Below are positions 46,981 to 58,579 of a stretch of 64,000 bases of DNA, one piece after another (the first letter of the stretch is position 1; every line of letters begins with the position of its first letter). The notes under the pieces are model-generated. The model saw only the letters and a list, made by a program, of their open reading frames with translations, had not been told where the DNA came from and did not search any database. Made by a program: the position numbers and the translations under genes. Origin of the DNA: Augochlora pura (Eukaryota > Arthropoda > Insecta > Hymenoptera > Halictidae); assembly GCF_028453695.1 (NCBI RefSeq), contig NC_135778.1:12522244-12586243 (forward strand). Direction: 5' to 3'.

Positions 46981-48390
46981 AGCAATTTACCGCGGGTGAG
47001 TAATTGCCGTGTCTTTCATTCATTTTGGACATAATGAACTTTACTATTAATAAAGTAAGATATGTTAAACCTTCATCAGTTTTGTATCTTCTTCGATTTT
47101 AAATAAAACATGTCGTCTTGTTTTCGGCTTAATTAACTGATTTTAGAATGAAATATATTAAATCTTTTTATTGTTTTATCTTGTTCCTTTTTTAATAAAA
47201 TAATTGAATGTGTTTCATTTGAGAAATATATAGTTGATTAAATATGTGAACGAACGACGTATTTTGTTCAAAACTAAACGAAATAAAAGAATAAAAAATT
47301 GTTGTGTGTCTTATTCAATAATAGTAAAGTTAATTGTGTCTGAAAATAAATCAAGGACGCAGCAAGTGATCGTGTACCACAGTAATTATTTCCACTACCC
47401 TACTAAAGGGAATCAGCTCGCAGAATTTATTTAACTGTAAATTGTAACATTATCTAAATTTTAATGGCAAAACCGCACGATGTCCTCTGTACTAATTATC
47501 GTGTAATTATGATATGTATTATCTATGTACTATTTATCTATCGTAATTATCTGTATCAAATGTCTATGTCTGACCCACTTGCATAGCTTATTGTTGTTTT
47601 CAAGTCTAATAGCTCATTACTATTTAAACAAATCGTATTTTTCTCCATTTAAAATATTACATTTTCGGGTCGATTAAACAATTCGGAAATATTTCTTTTA
47701 GATTTTTCCTTAATTCTGTATCGACTTATCTTACTGCAAAAGGGCTGTTGCAATTTTTATCATTATATCACAATTTTGAATATTATACAAATTTTGTCTT
47801 GTCGTTTCGTTCGTTGTTTCAATCAATTTCAATAACACTTTGCGTAGAGACGATTTCAGTATTTCATATTGAAAGGAAATCTTCGATTTTCCTCTACGCT
47901 AATGTAGTATTACACATAACGTGACACATTTTTGAACATGCTTGTTAATAGGTATAATTGGCGTAACAATTCCACTCTTTGACCACGTGCTCGTACACGG
48001 ATAAATCGGAATTACGTGACCAGATAATTGCGTAAATTCATAACTCGATCCTTTGTTGCGCGCACAGTAAATGATATTATAAATAAATTAATATTATTGC
48101 ATACGAGCCAACTACAATTATAACATAAATAGCATTCCGATACCGCGCACAGTTGGATACCGATAGTTTAAATGATGACAGAGAAGTAAGTGAACACGAT
48201 TTAAATAACGAGAGAACTTTAAAAAGTTATGCAAATTGTATTGAGTCCTTAATTAATCGAAACTGTTCAGCTGTTTATTTAGCTGTTAATAAATAAAGAT
48301 TTAGATAAAGAGAAAATTTTAGAAAGTCATGGAAACTCTATTGAGCCGTTGATTATTAGAAGATTCAACTGTTAGTTAATATTCGTTGGT
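46981..48390. other. AT-rich DNA with a decayed duplication
   Basis: No gene. At 48200-48380 two related stretches share AGAGAAA.TTT.AAAAGTCAT.A, TATTGAG.C and CAACTGTT-type words in order, suggesting an old tandem duplication of about 100 bp. Confidence 0.4.
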
Positions 48391-48397
48391 ACAGAAA

Positions 48398-48513
48398 AGG
48401 ATACTGTAAAATAGAAATCGGAATAATATAAAAATGTTACCGTAAAATAGAAGTCGGAATAATATAAAAATGATACCGTAAAATAAAAATCGGAATAATT
48501 TAAAAATGATACG
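48398..48513. repeat. Three-copy 36-bp tandem repeat
   Basis: The unit is ATACCGTAAAATAGAAATCG followed by GAATAATATAAAAATG, three near-identical copies. Because 36 is a multiple of three, the minus strand reads as a repeated YYSDFYFTVSFL peptide in the frame 48372-48641; that frame is repeat-derived. Confidence 0.85.
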
Positions 48514-48880
48514 AAAACTTTTAGAAGTATTATTCCAAAATAATGAACTTTGTTGGGAATAAAATTGTTCTGAGAACGATATATAGAGAATGCTGCTCTG
48601 AAATTATTAATACATTGAGCGCCGCGTCGGCCAAATATCATGAAAAATCATTTTTATCGTAATATATTTGAACAAAATGAATTTGTCTAGTATGTTTCGG
48701 ATGCAAAACATTGATAATGTCACCCCCTGTGATAAATATGTTATAAACAAAGTTTTGCCATCACCAAAATTATTTAGATTTAAAGATCTACGAAACGTGT
48801 ATCCGTCGTACGAGTCGCAAGACTGAATGTAATATGCAGAAAACGCACCGGTCCATTTAAACCGAAAATACTGTAGATCG

Positions 48881-49640
48881 GAAAATCTGTTTTGAATTTA
48901 GAGTTGAACCGGCTCCGAGAGCAAGGCATTCAGGCGCGGGACAAAACTCCGCTAAATGAAAATTTGCCAGCGACGTCGCGTAAAATCACGACAGCTGTAA
49001 AAGCTAATTTCCAGGTCGGGAAGATTGCAGATTAACGAAACGGAAAACGAAAAGTTCGGCGACCTTAATGAACTGTCGCGAGCCCCCATTGAATATCCGC
49101 CCGCGTTATTCGCAGGACACATTCGACTCATCGGATGAAGATGCGAGCGCGATCCGCCGGACGAAGTTCGTCCTTATAATGGACGACAGCTGAAACCTAG
49201 GGGGACAGTTACAAACACAAGCAAAGTTTTGTCCGTTATAATTCCACTTCGCGAAGACCATAGCCCGGTGCACCGCACCGGGGCCCTCTTCCTCCTCCGC
49301 AGCCTGGCTAATCCCACGTCCGCTGCATTCTGCAGTTTTGAAACTTTCCAGCGTTACTGCAATGTCGTAGCTTAAGTGTACCGGCGTAGCGTGGCCTGTA
49401 TCGTGGTCCACGCCTGTGTCACTATGGATCGACAATTTATTACAGCTCCTTGCCTTCCCCCCCTCTCACGCTAGTTACGTGTTCATCGTTATTTTGAGGC
49501 ATTAGCTGTCCGTAGATTCGAAACCCGCGAAATGCTTGCGCGAATTGCGAAACGATTAGCTTGTGTTACATGTTACCTGTTACGTAAACGTCGTTTCTTG
49601 ATCGCGGTTACGTTCTTAGGATAACGATTGCTCTTTCCGG
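48881..49640. other. GC-rich block without recognised gene
   Basis: CpG-rich island. The minus-strand frame 49106-49435 has no recognisable domain. Confidence 0.4.
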
Positions 49641-49756
49641 CTAATGTTCTCGGATTAGTTGTTGTTAATTCATTCCACTGTGATCTCTGTTATAGTTGTA
49701 TTAGCACTTTTCGGTTTGAAATATATTTTTATACAAGAAAGAAAATTTATATTGAT

Positions 49757-50060
49757 TTTGTATTTGATTGTATTTAGTTGGAGTTTAAAGTAATAGATTA
49801 TATAGGTTTAATGCTACTTAGTTGTAGTTTTAAACAGTGGCTTTTGTATTTAGTTATGTTCAGTTGAAGTTAAAAATAGTGGATTTTGTATTTAATTATA
49901 TTCAGATGAAATTTAAAATACTAGATTTTGTATTTAATTATATTCAGATGAAATTTAAAATACTAGATTTTGTATTTAATTTAATTTAATTTTATATTCA
50001 ACTATACAACTTAGTTGAAGTTTAAAATAGTAGATTATGTATTACAATTATATCTAGCTG
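49757..50060. repeat. 42-bp minisatellite
   Basis: About six units of the form ATTTTGTATTTAATTATATT followed by CAGATGAAATTTAAAATACT and AG. Two central units (49906-49989) are identical or nearly so and the outer ones are diverged, the usual pattern of ongoing central homogenisation. Confidence 0.85.
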
Positions 50061-51412
50061 AAATTAATATATTAAATACTATTGTAGAAAGACATTAGAA
50101 AGATTAAAAGAATAGAATAGTGATAAAGTATAATTTTTTATTCGCACAAAAAATTGAAGAAAAAGAGAATTTGATTTTTCTACGCATAAAGGTCTGCAAT
50201 CTACAGATTACAGAAGAGTAGAACTCCCTGTACTCTTTTTTTCTCTCGCTCTTGTTAAATTTAAATATCCATTTACAAAACACTGTCATCCAATCCTGGC
50301 AGCTTTAAACGGAAACGGGAGAAGGTTAAATTGACAAATTCGTGCCGATCGATCGTAGGTCTGTTACGTTGTTTATAAACGTTTTTCACGGTTCGATGGC
50401 CGTAGTCATTTCCGAACTAGCTAACTTTTCATATGACAGTAAGAGAATGAAGAGAAAAGTTCGATTGTAGCTCGCCATGGACCTAGATTGGGTCCCCAGC
50501 GAGCACCGCCGGAAACGAAGTCACGTGTTGGTGACGACTTCTGTTCTCGAGGATTTCGCTGGAGAATTTTCGCGTGATCGTGACCATACCAGTTGCGACG
50601 TACAGCGGTGTATTTTGCGGGAATGTTACGGTTTCCAACCTGGGAGTAAATTCGAAATTTTACAAGCGCCAGGTAATTGACTGCGCGAAACGAGTTATCG
50701 AATGCGCCGGCGGGACTCGATCCTGTGTCCGTAAAAATTGTTTATCGTTCGATCTTAAAATTTTAATCGCGCCCTTAAATGTGCTGGAACGTTTCAAAGA
50801 AATGACATGTTGGATTTGTTGGAACACGGGTAGATGATCAACTGCTTTGTTTCTAATAAAATTTTGAAATAATTTAAAGACGTGCGAATGATCGAGGATG
50901 TAAAAGAGTCGTTTTTACAATTGTTGAGGAAACCGTAAAATTTTATTGGATTGAAAACCAGTTGCAATTATTGAAACATATCGAAGAAAAATAATGCGAT
51001 GAATGTTTTGTGTATGTTATAAAGCGACTTGGGTTACAGATAGATGTTTGTTAATATCTTTAATGATTTTGTTACAAATGTAATTATGCTGTGTAGAATT
51101 GTGTAAAGCTTTTTTTCAATATTTTTCAATAATTTAAAAGATAAATAGATATGTACCATAGGGTTCATTTAAAATACAATAAAACCGCTACAAAACCTAT
51201 ATCAACTTTTGAGTCATCATAGTAAATAGTTACAATTTCACATTGACACAAATCTAGACAAATTGTTTAAACTTCGCAATGTCAAAACTTGTATAATATC
51301 GAGAAAGAAAAGAAAACTTTCTAAATCTGTTTTATAACAGAAAAGAATGTGCAAAAAAGAAGTCCTCAAAAACTGTAGAAAGTTATTATTATATAACTCT
51401 TTTCTACGAAGA
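50061..51412. other. Unassigned DNA with a short GC-richer segment
   Basis: The GC-richer part at 50470-50720 has two overlapping plus-strand frames. The one ending FYKRQ at 50676 meets a CAG|GTAATT donor-like site, but it lacks an ATG and a clear acceptor. Nothing is called. Confidence 0.3.
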
Positions 51413-51703
51413 TTCTAATGCAAAATATAAATTATTCAAATTGTAAGAAACGTAAGTCTGATAAAAATATCTTTTACCATTAAATCGTATTAATAAAATC
51501 CCAAATTCTTCCAGTGTCTTCACAATTTGTCCTAGCTAAGATTATGTCAAGGTTACGTTCTAATGCAAAATATAAAATATCCAAATTAATTGTAAAAAAC
51601 GTAAGTCTGATAAAAATATCTTTTACCATTAAATCATATTAATAAAATCCACATTTAAAAATTTTTCCAATGTCTTCACAATTTGACCTAGCAATTTCGA
51701 TAA
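51413..51703. repeat. Two-copy tandem duplication, 145-bp period
   Basis: TTCTAATGCAAAATATAAA, AACGTAAGTCTGATAAAAAT, ATCTTTTACCATTAAATC and GTCTTCACAATTTG recur in the same order at 51413 and 51558. Confidence 0.85.
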
Positions 51704-51739
51704 AAATAATGCACATAATCCAGTCTATTTGTAAGAGCG

Positions 51740-52690
51740 TAAACTTTTGTTAAATCGGAAATACACTGACGCGTTTCGGTCTCCATCCGTCGATCCTTAT
51801 AGACCGAGTTTGCCGAGAAATCCGCGGCGAAAATTGCCCGGGATTTTCCATTCATTAGCGTTTCAGTTTGTCGCGACCGGTCCCCACGGCCAATTTAAAG
51901 CCCGAATTTGACAAAGCCCAGATGGATATTCGGCTCCGGCTAATACCGCTTTGAATCCTTTCAGGACAATGTACCGCGCCGCTGGGTATGGAGAATGGCG
52001 AAATCCCCGATGAAGACATATCGGCCAGTTCTATGTACGATCCCAGTCTTGGTCCGAAACATGCCAGGTAAGTGAACAATGATATCGCGGAATTCTCGGG
52101 CGCTGCAGCCGAGGAAGTCGGCCATTTCGGTTCAACACAGGAGTTTCCGGTTTTCCGCAATGTACACGGCTCAATCTCTCGACGATTTCGCTTGATTGCG
52201 CGCGGCCTTAAACGGATTGATACAAATGCGACGGTCTTGTTTAAAACTGGAACTCTTTATCGGCCCGCGGGTAGAAAAGTAGAGGGAGGGGATAGGTGCG
52301 GAGGGGGTGGCGGACAATGGGAACTCGTTAGCAGGAAGTGCCGTTTCCAGTAGAAAATTAGAGTCGGGTATAATTTTTGAAGCCGGCCGTTACTTGCCGC
52401 CTATCTGAGTCGCCGGAATAAATGAATTGTAATCTTCCATAGTTTTTAAATGTTTTATTACGCCCGGTGCCTTTTACCCGTTGCCCGTGAAACGTTCTCT
52501 GTCTAAAGTTTTCCACCATTCTGCTGACCCATTTTCGTCGTAGATAGCACGTTTCTGTAACTCGTACGGGTGCTATTTAACTTTCGCCGAAATCGACAGA
52601 ATTACGCTCGGTATGTCGTATTTATATCGCTGCGTAAAGTTCTACTATGAATGATGAAGGATAAAGTTAACGGCACGATTGCCAGAGCTT
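51740..52690. other. GC-rich block without recognised gene
   Basis: CpG-rich, with antisense frames 51855-52160 (minus) and 52072-52353 (plus). There is no domain and glycine-rich low-complexity sequence near 52290. Confidence 0.4.
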
Positions 52691-54056
52691 TTTTATCGTG
52701 CTGATCTGTTTAGTGGTGTTTAACAAACAGAAGGGAATAGATGAAATACAAAAATTAATTCGTATACAAACATAAATTCTGTAAAGAAGTTACACTTTTA
52801 ACTGAAGACGGAAAGTATATTGATATTGTAGTTTAATGAACATCTTACAGAATCGTAACTGTTTTTAGTATAAAATTTAATGTATATTTTAGCTCTCATT
52901 ACTTCTAAAAGACGACTTGGCTTACTTAATTATAAGTAATATAATAATATTATAATTAATATATAAGTATAATTTTTTCAGTATAGTAAAGCTTAATTCA
53001 TTCCATTTTTTCTTCAATGCTTTTATAAATTTTTATATTGCACATATTCTAATTATAGTTATTTGACTTTCAAATTTCTTTCGCAAATGCACAAAAATTA
53101 AAATTTAATACATGTCAGCTTACTTTTCGATTGCAGAACAACTTGAGAATTACACTTTTAATTAAAAAATATGTGCTAATATTAACGGTTCAGCTCGTCT
53201 TTGGTTTTGATGCATTGCCGATATAGAAGAAACCATAAGCAACAAGAAATAAGCGCCGAATTTAAAACAAAAGGAAGACACACGACAGAGATACATAAGA
53301 ATGACTAAAAATTAAATAAATATTTTGAATTGCATATTTTATATGCTCTACAATTTTCGCTGTAATGCCGGTGAAGTCAAGTAAAAACAACAAATGAAGT
53401 CAAGTATCCCTGTAAAATGATAATAGCAAGTTGCAATACGCGTGCAGGAAAATAACTCATTCATTTGGACTTGTATAATTAAAAACGAGCAACGTTGCCA
53501 GCGGAGCCGGTAGTTAGGCTACAACGCCTTTAGCTGTTATGTCAGCAGCGCTGGCAGTTGTAATAGAACGCTCCTATTTGTTGTGCCAGCAATGCTGGTA
53601 ATTGGAGCACAAAGGGTTAACATCTACTTGAGACTAAAATCTTACAGTCGGCGCAAGGGCAGAACCGTTCGAATATAATTTTCACGCGCCTTACAATCAC
53701 CGTAATAAAAACAGTTTTCGTGGAAGTATCCAGCTTATTAATAAGTAACTTTATTGCGTAGATTTTATAAAAATGTAATCTTTTCAAAAGCGAAGAATCA
53801 TGTCGAAATTAAAATTCGTTTATATAATATTAATTGAGAAATCGGGACCATGTCAACAATCGACTGACTGGTAACTCTAAAATATTTATAATATATAGAG
53901 TTACATTCATAACTTATTATTAATAAGTTATCGACCAAAGCAGTAGAGACAGATTTATCATTGGTGGAAACGAGATCAAAAATTTTGCAATAAATATTAA
54001 CCATTGAATTTTTAACCATTTCAATCGTCAAAAGAGGATTAAATTAATTACGATTA
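52691..54056. other. AT-rich DNA ending in a CCAGC-repeat stretch
   Basis: At 53490-53600 the motif GCCAGC.(G/A).GC(T/C)GG recurs three times (GTTGCCAGCGGAGCCGG, GTCAGCAGCGCTGGCAG, GTGCCAGCAATGCTGG). It leads into an element-like end GAGCACAAAGGGTTAA at 53605-53620. The matching left end was not found. Confidence 0.35.
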
Positions 54057-54060
54057 TTAA

Positions 54061-54261
54061 CCCTTTACTGGAATAACCCTAACTTTGACTGTAACATAGT
54101 TTCACTGTTCCACAGTATTACAATTTTATATTAATAATTGTATAGATCATTTAATAGCTACAATTTAACAACGTCTTGAATAAATACGAATCTGGTGATA
54201 TGAACATTATTTTGGAATATGATATAATTTATAATGGCGTCTCGGGGCCACCGCGCAATGG
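54061..54261 (-). mobile_element. Diverged family A element
   Basis: A 201-bp inverted segment between TTAA at 54057-54060 and 54262-54265. It starts CCCTTTACTGGAAT and ends GGCGTCTCGGGGCCACCGCG then CAATGG. Hairpin position and size fit family A, but the ends have diverged. Confidence 0.5.
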
Positions 54262-54621
54262 TTAAAGGCGGTAGAGTGTATTTCTAAGGAAGTTCTTTCT
54301 CGAATGAATTTATTTCTTAGCACAAATATTACGACAAAAGTCGCCAAAAATCAGAATAAATATTCTATCGTTACTTGTACAACCTAATATAAAATAGTTT
54401 CTTCTATTTCAACTCTATTAACCAATTAACTGTGGCGATCTCTTCGCAAAACAATCATCAATATGTGACCAATAATCAAGCGATGACGAAAGAAGTTATG
54501 AATCCAACTCAAATTATTTATAATTTTCATTTGTTCCCTTCATTTCGTCTTGACCTTTAAACATTCCAGACACATTAAAATTTACGAATATAATTTAGTT
54601 TGCGCCAGAATTACAATTTAA

Positions 54622-54860
54622 CCCTTTATACTCGAGTGGTGACTCTGAGGCACCACTAAAATTCTTACGGCACGTTTCGCAATAATTTTTAATATATGAA
54701 AAATTAGATTTCTAAAATGATTAAGGTATATCTGTTATTGCATGAGTTACAAGATTCAATTTCATATGCATAAAATATATTTTGTCATATCAAACCGAAA
54801 TACTGTTTGTCAGAAAAGTTATTTTAGAATTACAGTTAAAATATCTTCGAGCGCAAGGGG
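54622..54860 (+). mobile_element. Family A TTAA miniature element
   Basis: A 239-bp copy between TTAA at 54618-54621 and 54861-54864. It starts CCCTTTATACTCGAGTGGTG and ends CTTCGAGCGCAAGGGG. The hairpin GGTGACTCTGAGGCACC shows the CpG-to-TpG/CpA differences also seen at 56719. Confidence 0.88.
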
Positions 54861-54999
54861 TTAAATATCAAACTGTAACAAAATTTTGCGCATGACGGAT
54901 ATAACCTTCATGACAAAAAATTCTGACAGATCTCCATGACGGTTATAGTCGCCAAACACACTTAACTGGCTTAAAAGCATGGCATACAAATGAACAATA

Positions 55000-55520
55000 T
55001 AAATGGCCAAATAAGGTAATTTCGTAATTCAGAGACTATTTTGCAAAAGCGGTAAAATCGAAAGCTGTTTAGCTGTAATCCTCGGGGCAAGCCAGGGGAG
55101 CAGTTCGAAGTAAACGAGCGAGTGCTCTCATTTTTATAAACCGTGCCGGTGATAAACTATCGGTCGGTTGGGCGCTTCAACTTGGCCGAGATTTACTTCC
55201 CGCGCTTGTAACAGAGAGCGCATCGCTGACTTCGCGACCGCACATGCGAGCGGTGCACGGTTGCTCGGTCGAAAATAAATCTGCGCGTTAGCAGGGAGGG
55301 CTAAGCTCGATAATTCGACGTTCGCGGCGTCCGGTAAGCTCTCTAATCGCGTCGGAATTCTTTCTATTCCGCAATCTGGGTCGCGTGACGCGAACGAACG
55401 TTTCGCCGGCAATCCGCCGGCCGTGTATTAGCGAGTCCACTAGGCGGCTTTCAGTTTATTTCTTATTACAATGCTGAGATTAAAATCTCCAGGCTGCCCG
55501 AGGCTGACTTTCTCTCCTTG

Positions 55521-55552
<32 letters not shown>

Positions 55553-55780
55553 TCTCTCGCTCTCTGTCTGTCTTCGTTTCTCCCTCGCCCCTGCCTGCTA
55601 TGCCTTGGCCGGCATTAAAATTTTAAAATGCAAACGGCTTGAAAAGCACGCTTGTAAAATTCTGTTATCGAGTGCCGGAGCGAATATCAGATATCGGGGA
55701 ACGTGGGGCGGCGAAAATGGAGGCTTGTAGCCGGATAATACGGAACTAATCGCAACCACGAGAAACGGAAACCGCGAGAA
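55000..55780. other. GC-rich block with CT tract
   Basis: CpG-rich island with a CT run at 55510-55566. The minus-strand frame 55134-55412 and the plus-strand frame 55518-55730 (partly a CT-derived SLSLS repeat) show no domain. Confidence 0.4.
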
Positions 55781-56426
55781 TTAAGACGACGCTTTGGTGG
55801 CCAGCCTCCTATCGATGTCCATCGCGAAGAACCCTTGTTTTAAGACTTCTTCGCAGTTAGAACCGTATAATTGGGACATTTGGATTTCTGATAACAATTC
55901 TGGCACGATTCAACCGCTGCGCGGTCTTTTAGTAATCGTTGCAAGGCCTACAAGTTCATGGAAATTTTAAATATTGAGTTTTTGATAGATCCAATCAAAT
56001 TGTTATGTTTATTTATGACCTAATTCTTCATGACTGTAGTGTCAGTCGGAATTATTTTTTATTATATTCCCTAATATGATAGATATTCGTTTATTTTAAT
56101 CAAATCATGTTTATAACAGTATACTAACAATATAATATATTTTTCATATTAATATCTATATATTTATTTATTTCAGCCTTACAACCAAGAAATTGGACTT
56201 GATTTTTCATATTAATATTAACTTAAATATCACTGAAAACTAGTCAGAAGTCATCCTAGACGAAATTTTTAGTTTCTTAGTTTAGGATAAGTGAAATTGA
56301 TGATACAACAGATGTATAACAGTATTAAAATGGAACAATCATTTCTATATATAGAGAGTATAAACTAAAAAACAATATAAAATATCGTTTAGGATGACAT
56401 TTCACTCGTATTCTGAAATATTTAGG
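55781..56426. other. AT-rich unassigned DNA
   Basis: No gene. The words ATTGGACTTGATTTTTCATA and TTTCATATTAATAT repeat loosely near 56140-56220. Confidence 0.35.
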
Positions 56427-56430
56427 TTAA

Positions 56431-56593
56431 CCTTTTCACAGATGAATTTTTATAGTAGGGTATAAATATTAGTATTGCAAAGGGACTTTGTAGCGAATAG
56501 ATTTTCAATTGATACTCATTTTCTTTACACTTCAAATAATTACAATTTTAAGAAGACTAAACGTACACGTACGTGATTAAGGGCGTGAAGAGG
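56431..56593 (-). mobile_element. Family F TTAA miniature element, shorter copy
   Basis: A 163-bp element between TTAA at 56427-56430 and 56594-56597. The ends are CCTTTTCACAGATGAATTTT and, reverse complemented, CCTCTTCACGCCC. It is inverted relative to 37324 and about 50 bp shorter in the middle. Confidence 0.65.
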
Positions 56594-56603
56594 TTAATAT
56601 TAA

Positions 56604-57012
56604 CTCCTTGACATACAATGACGTCTGGGAGACGTCATTTATTTTATGGGCCATTATAGACTTTGACCTCTCCGAGACGTGAAGAACTCTCTTCGGCGTG
56701 TATCCACAATTGCCTTTACCCTTTGCACTCTAGTGATGACTCTGAGGCACCACTAAGATTGTTCTATCATGTCTCAAAATAATTTTTATACAAACAAAAT
56801 TTAGATTTCAAAAATGGTTAAATAGTGAAGCTATTGTTATCAGTCGCAAGAATCAATTTCGTATAGATAAAAGTGCACTTTGTTACATAGAATGGAAATC
56901 CTATGAGTTAGAAATTTTATCTCGGACTTACGGTCAAAATAGCTTCGAGTGCAAAGGGTTAAATGGTATTTTACGAAAGCGACGATGCGTATTTTATTCG
57001 CATGCCAAGGGG
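56604..57012. mobile_element. Family G TTAA element carrying a nested family A copy
   Basis: TTAA at 56600-56603 and 57013-57016 bracket CTCCTTGACATAC and, reverse complemented, CCCCTTGGCATGCG. Without the insert it is about 165 bp. A palindrome with 10-bp arms (AATGACGTCT, GGG, AGACGTCATT) lies at 56617-56639 and contains CRE-like TGACGTC. Confidence 0.6.
56719..56958 (+). mobile_element. Family A TTAA miniature element nested in family G
   Basis: A 240-bp copy: it starts CCCTTTGCACTCTAGTGATG and ends CTTCGAGTGCAAAGGG. The left flank is TTTA (mutated TTAA) and the right flank is TTAA at 56959-56962. Confidence 0.85.
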
Positions 57013-57016
57013 TTAA

Positions 57017-57800
57017 TATGGAATAATGCACTAACTTTGCCTACTTACGGAGAAAAAATGTGAAAAAATATTTCCAATCGATGGCCAAAATTGACCCTGC
57101 TTAGAACAAATTAGGTAGCATTAAGGATTCAAATACGGGCTTCTTTCACAGACGTGTCGATACTCGAAGGCGATTGACTTGCTACGTTAGCAATAAGCTA
57201 TCTTTCCGGAGAAGAATCGCGAACGCGGATTAACGTTTATGGACCGGTCGAATCCGGGAGTCTATCGTTTGTCAGAAAGAGGAATCGTCTTCCTAGAATT
57301 TTTACTAGCGATATTGCGATCCCGATTCGTTGCGAGCGTCGGCCGGCTGACAGCCAAATCGATTCGGCGCATTTACGGACCGAGGCAATTTATGAGGGTC
57401 ACTCGTAACGCGCCGCGGAAAATCACCGGCTGATATCTGTTAATAATGCGTTTCGATATCCGCGTTTCGTGACGGGAAGAGTAACGACGCGACGAAGATA
57501 GAGGAAACAGGGGAAAAGGCGCGTTTGTATCTTTTCATTTCCGCTTGTGCCAATGACAGTCTTCCCGTCCCCGCTGACCCCCCTCCCGCCTCCCGGCGAG
57601 TGTAAACAAAATGCAGCGCGGATAAAACGATGGTAACCCTCGGTGATCGGGGAGGTCGTCGTCAACGTTATCGGACTGTGTAAAAGAGACGACGTATCGG
57701 AAAAGTGTTTTATTCGCTGCCGGGTACCCGGCTTTTGTCCAAAGAACAAAAATCGACTGCATGGAACGCGATCGTTCCCAGCACAGGATTAATTTGGGTC
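57017..57800. other. GC-rich block without recognised gene
   Basis: CpG-rich, with antisense frames 57239-57433 (plus) and 57423-57762 (minus, two phases). No domain is seen. Confidence 0.4.
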
Positions 57801-57973
57801 CACTTCGTTTGGGTTCAAGTACAGTTCGTCATGTTTAGAGAAATGGCATTTGCTGTTTTATTAGACTAGCTAATCGTAACGATTGAGACACTTTAAGTTT
57901 ATGCAACGTTTTGCTTCGAGATTGGTCATTTACATAGACGGTGTTCATTTAAAAGCTTTAAACCTAAATTATA

Positions 57974-58170
57974 TACAGGATGTGTCACCAAACGTTTGCA
58001 CCTCAAATATCTTTGTTGTTCCTAAAGATACGTAAAATATGGTAACGACAAAGTTTCATGGTACAATGGATCTGACACGATGCTATAAAAACATGTTGTT
58101 TTTATGTCATTTTTTTAGTAGTATCAAGGTCACCTTGACTTTTTCAAATGGAACCACCCTTTTTTAAGCG
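57974..58170 (+). mobile_element. Fragment with Tc1/mariner-like end
   Basis: TACAGGATGTGTCACC after a TA resembles the ends at 35068 and 25645. The following CAAATATCTTTGTTGTTCC and AGTATCAAGGTCACCTTGAC have the look of a non-autonomous DNA element. The right boundary is not clear. Confidence 0.35.
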
Positions 58171-58548
58171 CCTACAATGATAGCTCCTTTTATTAGAAAT
58201 TCAGTTACAATAATTATTGTTATATAGATTCTGCTGGTATAAGGGCTGATACGTGTTAATTAATACACGAATAAAATAATAAACTGTCGCGACGTCTCGT
58301 AAAAGGACACAATCGAAGCGTACGAAATTACAGCAACATCTGAAACAAAGGGAAACACTTTGGACAGTTGAGGGCAAAGGTCGCGCGCGGAGACTTTTTC
58401 GCGACAACTACAGCTACGTTTCCGAACATTCGTAGTACGCGGAACGTACCGGAGCAAGTGCAATTGGCAGAATATGCTGTTAAAGTTGGGCCAAACATTC
58501 TGCTAGCAAGCTGTGTGCAGCCGTACACGGAGTCCGGTTCGATGTAAC

Positions 58549-58579
58549 GGGGGGGGGGGGGGGGGGGGGGGCGGGGGGG
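58549..58579. repeat. Poly-G tract (23 G, C, 7 G)
   Basis: A run of 23 consecutive G, one C and seven more G. It can form a G-quadruplex and its length is error-prone in sequencing. It begins a GC-rich block (58500-59260) that has no supportable gene; the plus-strand frame 58892-59080 is proline/arginine-rich and without a domain. Confidence 0.9.

Noticed and set aside
48372..48641. Minus-strand frame with repeated YYSDFYFTVSFL
   Set aside because: Created by a three-copy 36-bp repeat whose period is a multiple of three.
50477..50837. Frames ending at a CAG|GTAATT donor-like site
   Set aside because: Two phases compete, one lacks an ATG, and there is no clear acceptor or recognisable family.
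53490..53620. CCAGC-repeat stretch ending AAAGGGTTAA as another TTAA element
   Set aside because: No matching left end could be found, so the boundaries are not supportable.
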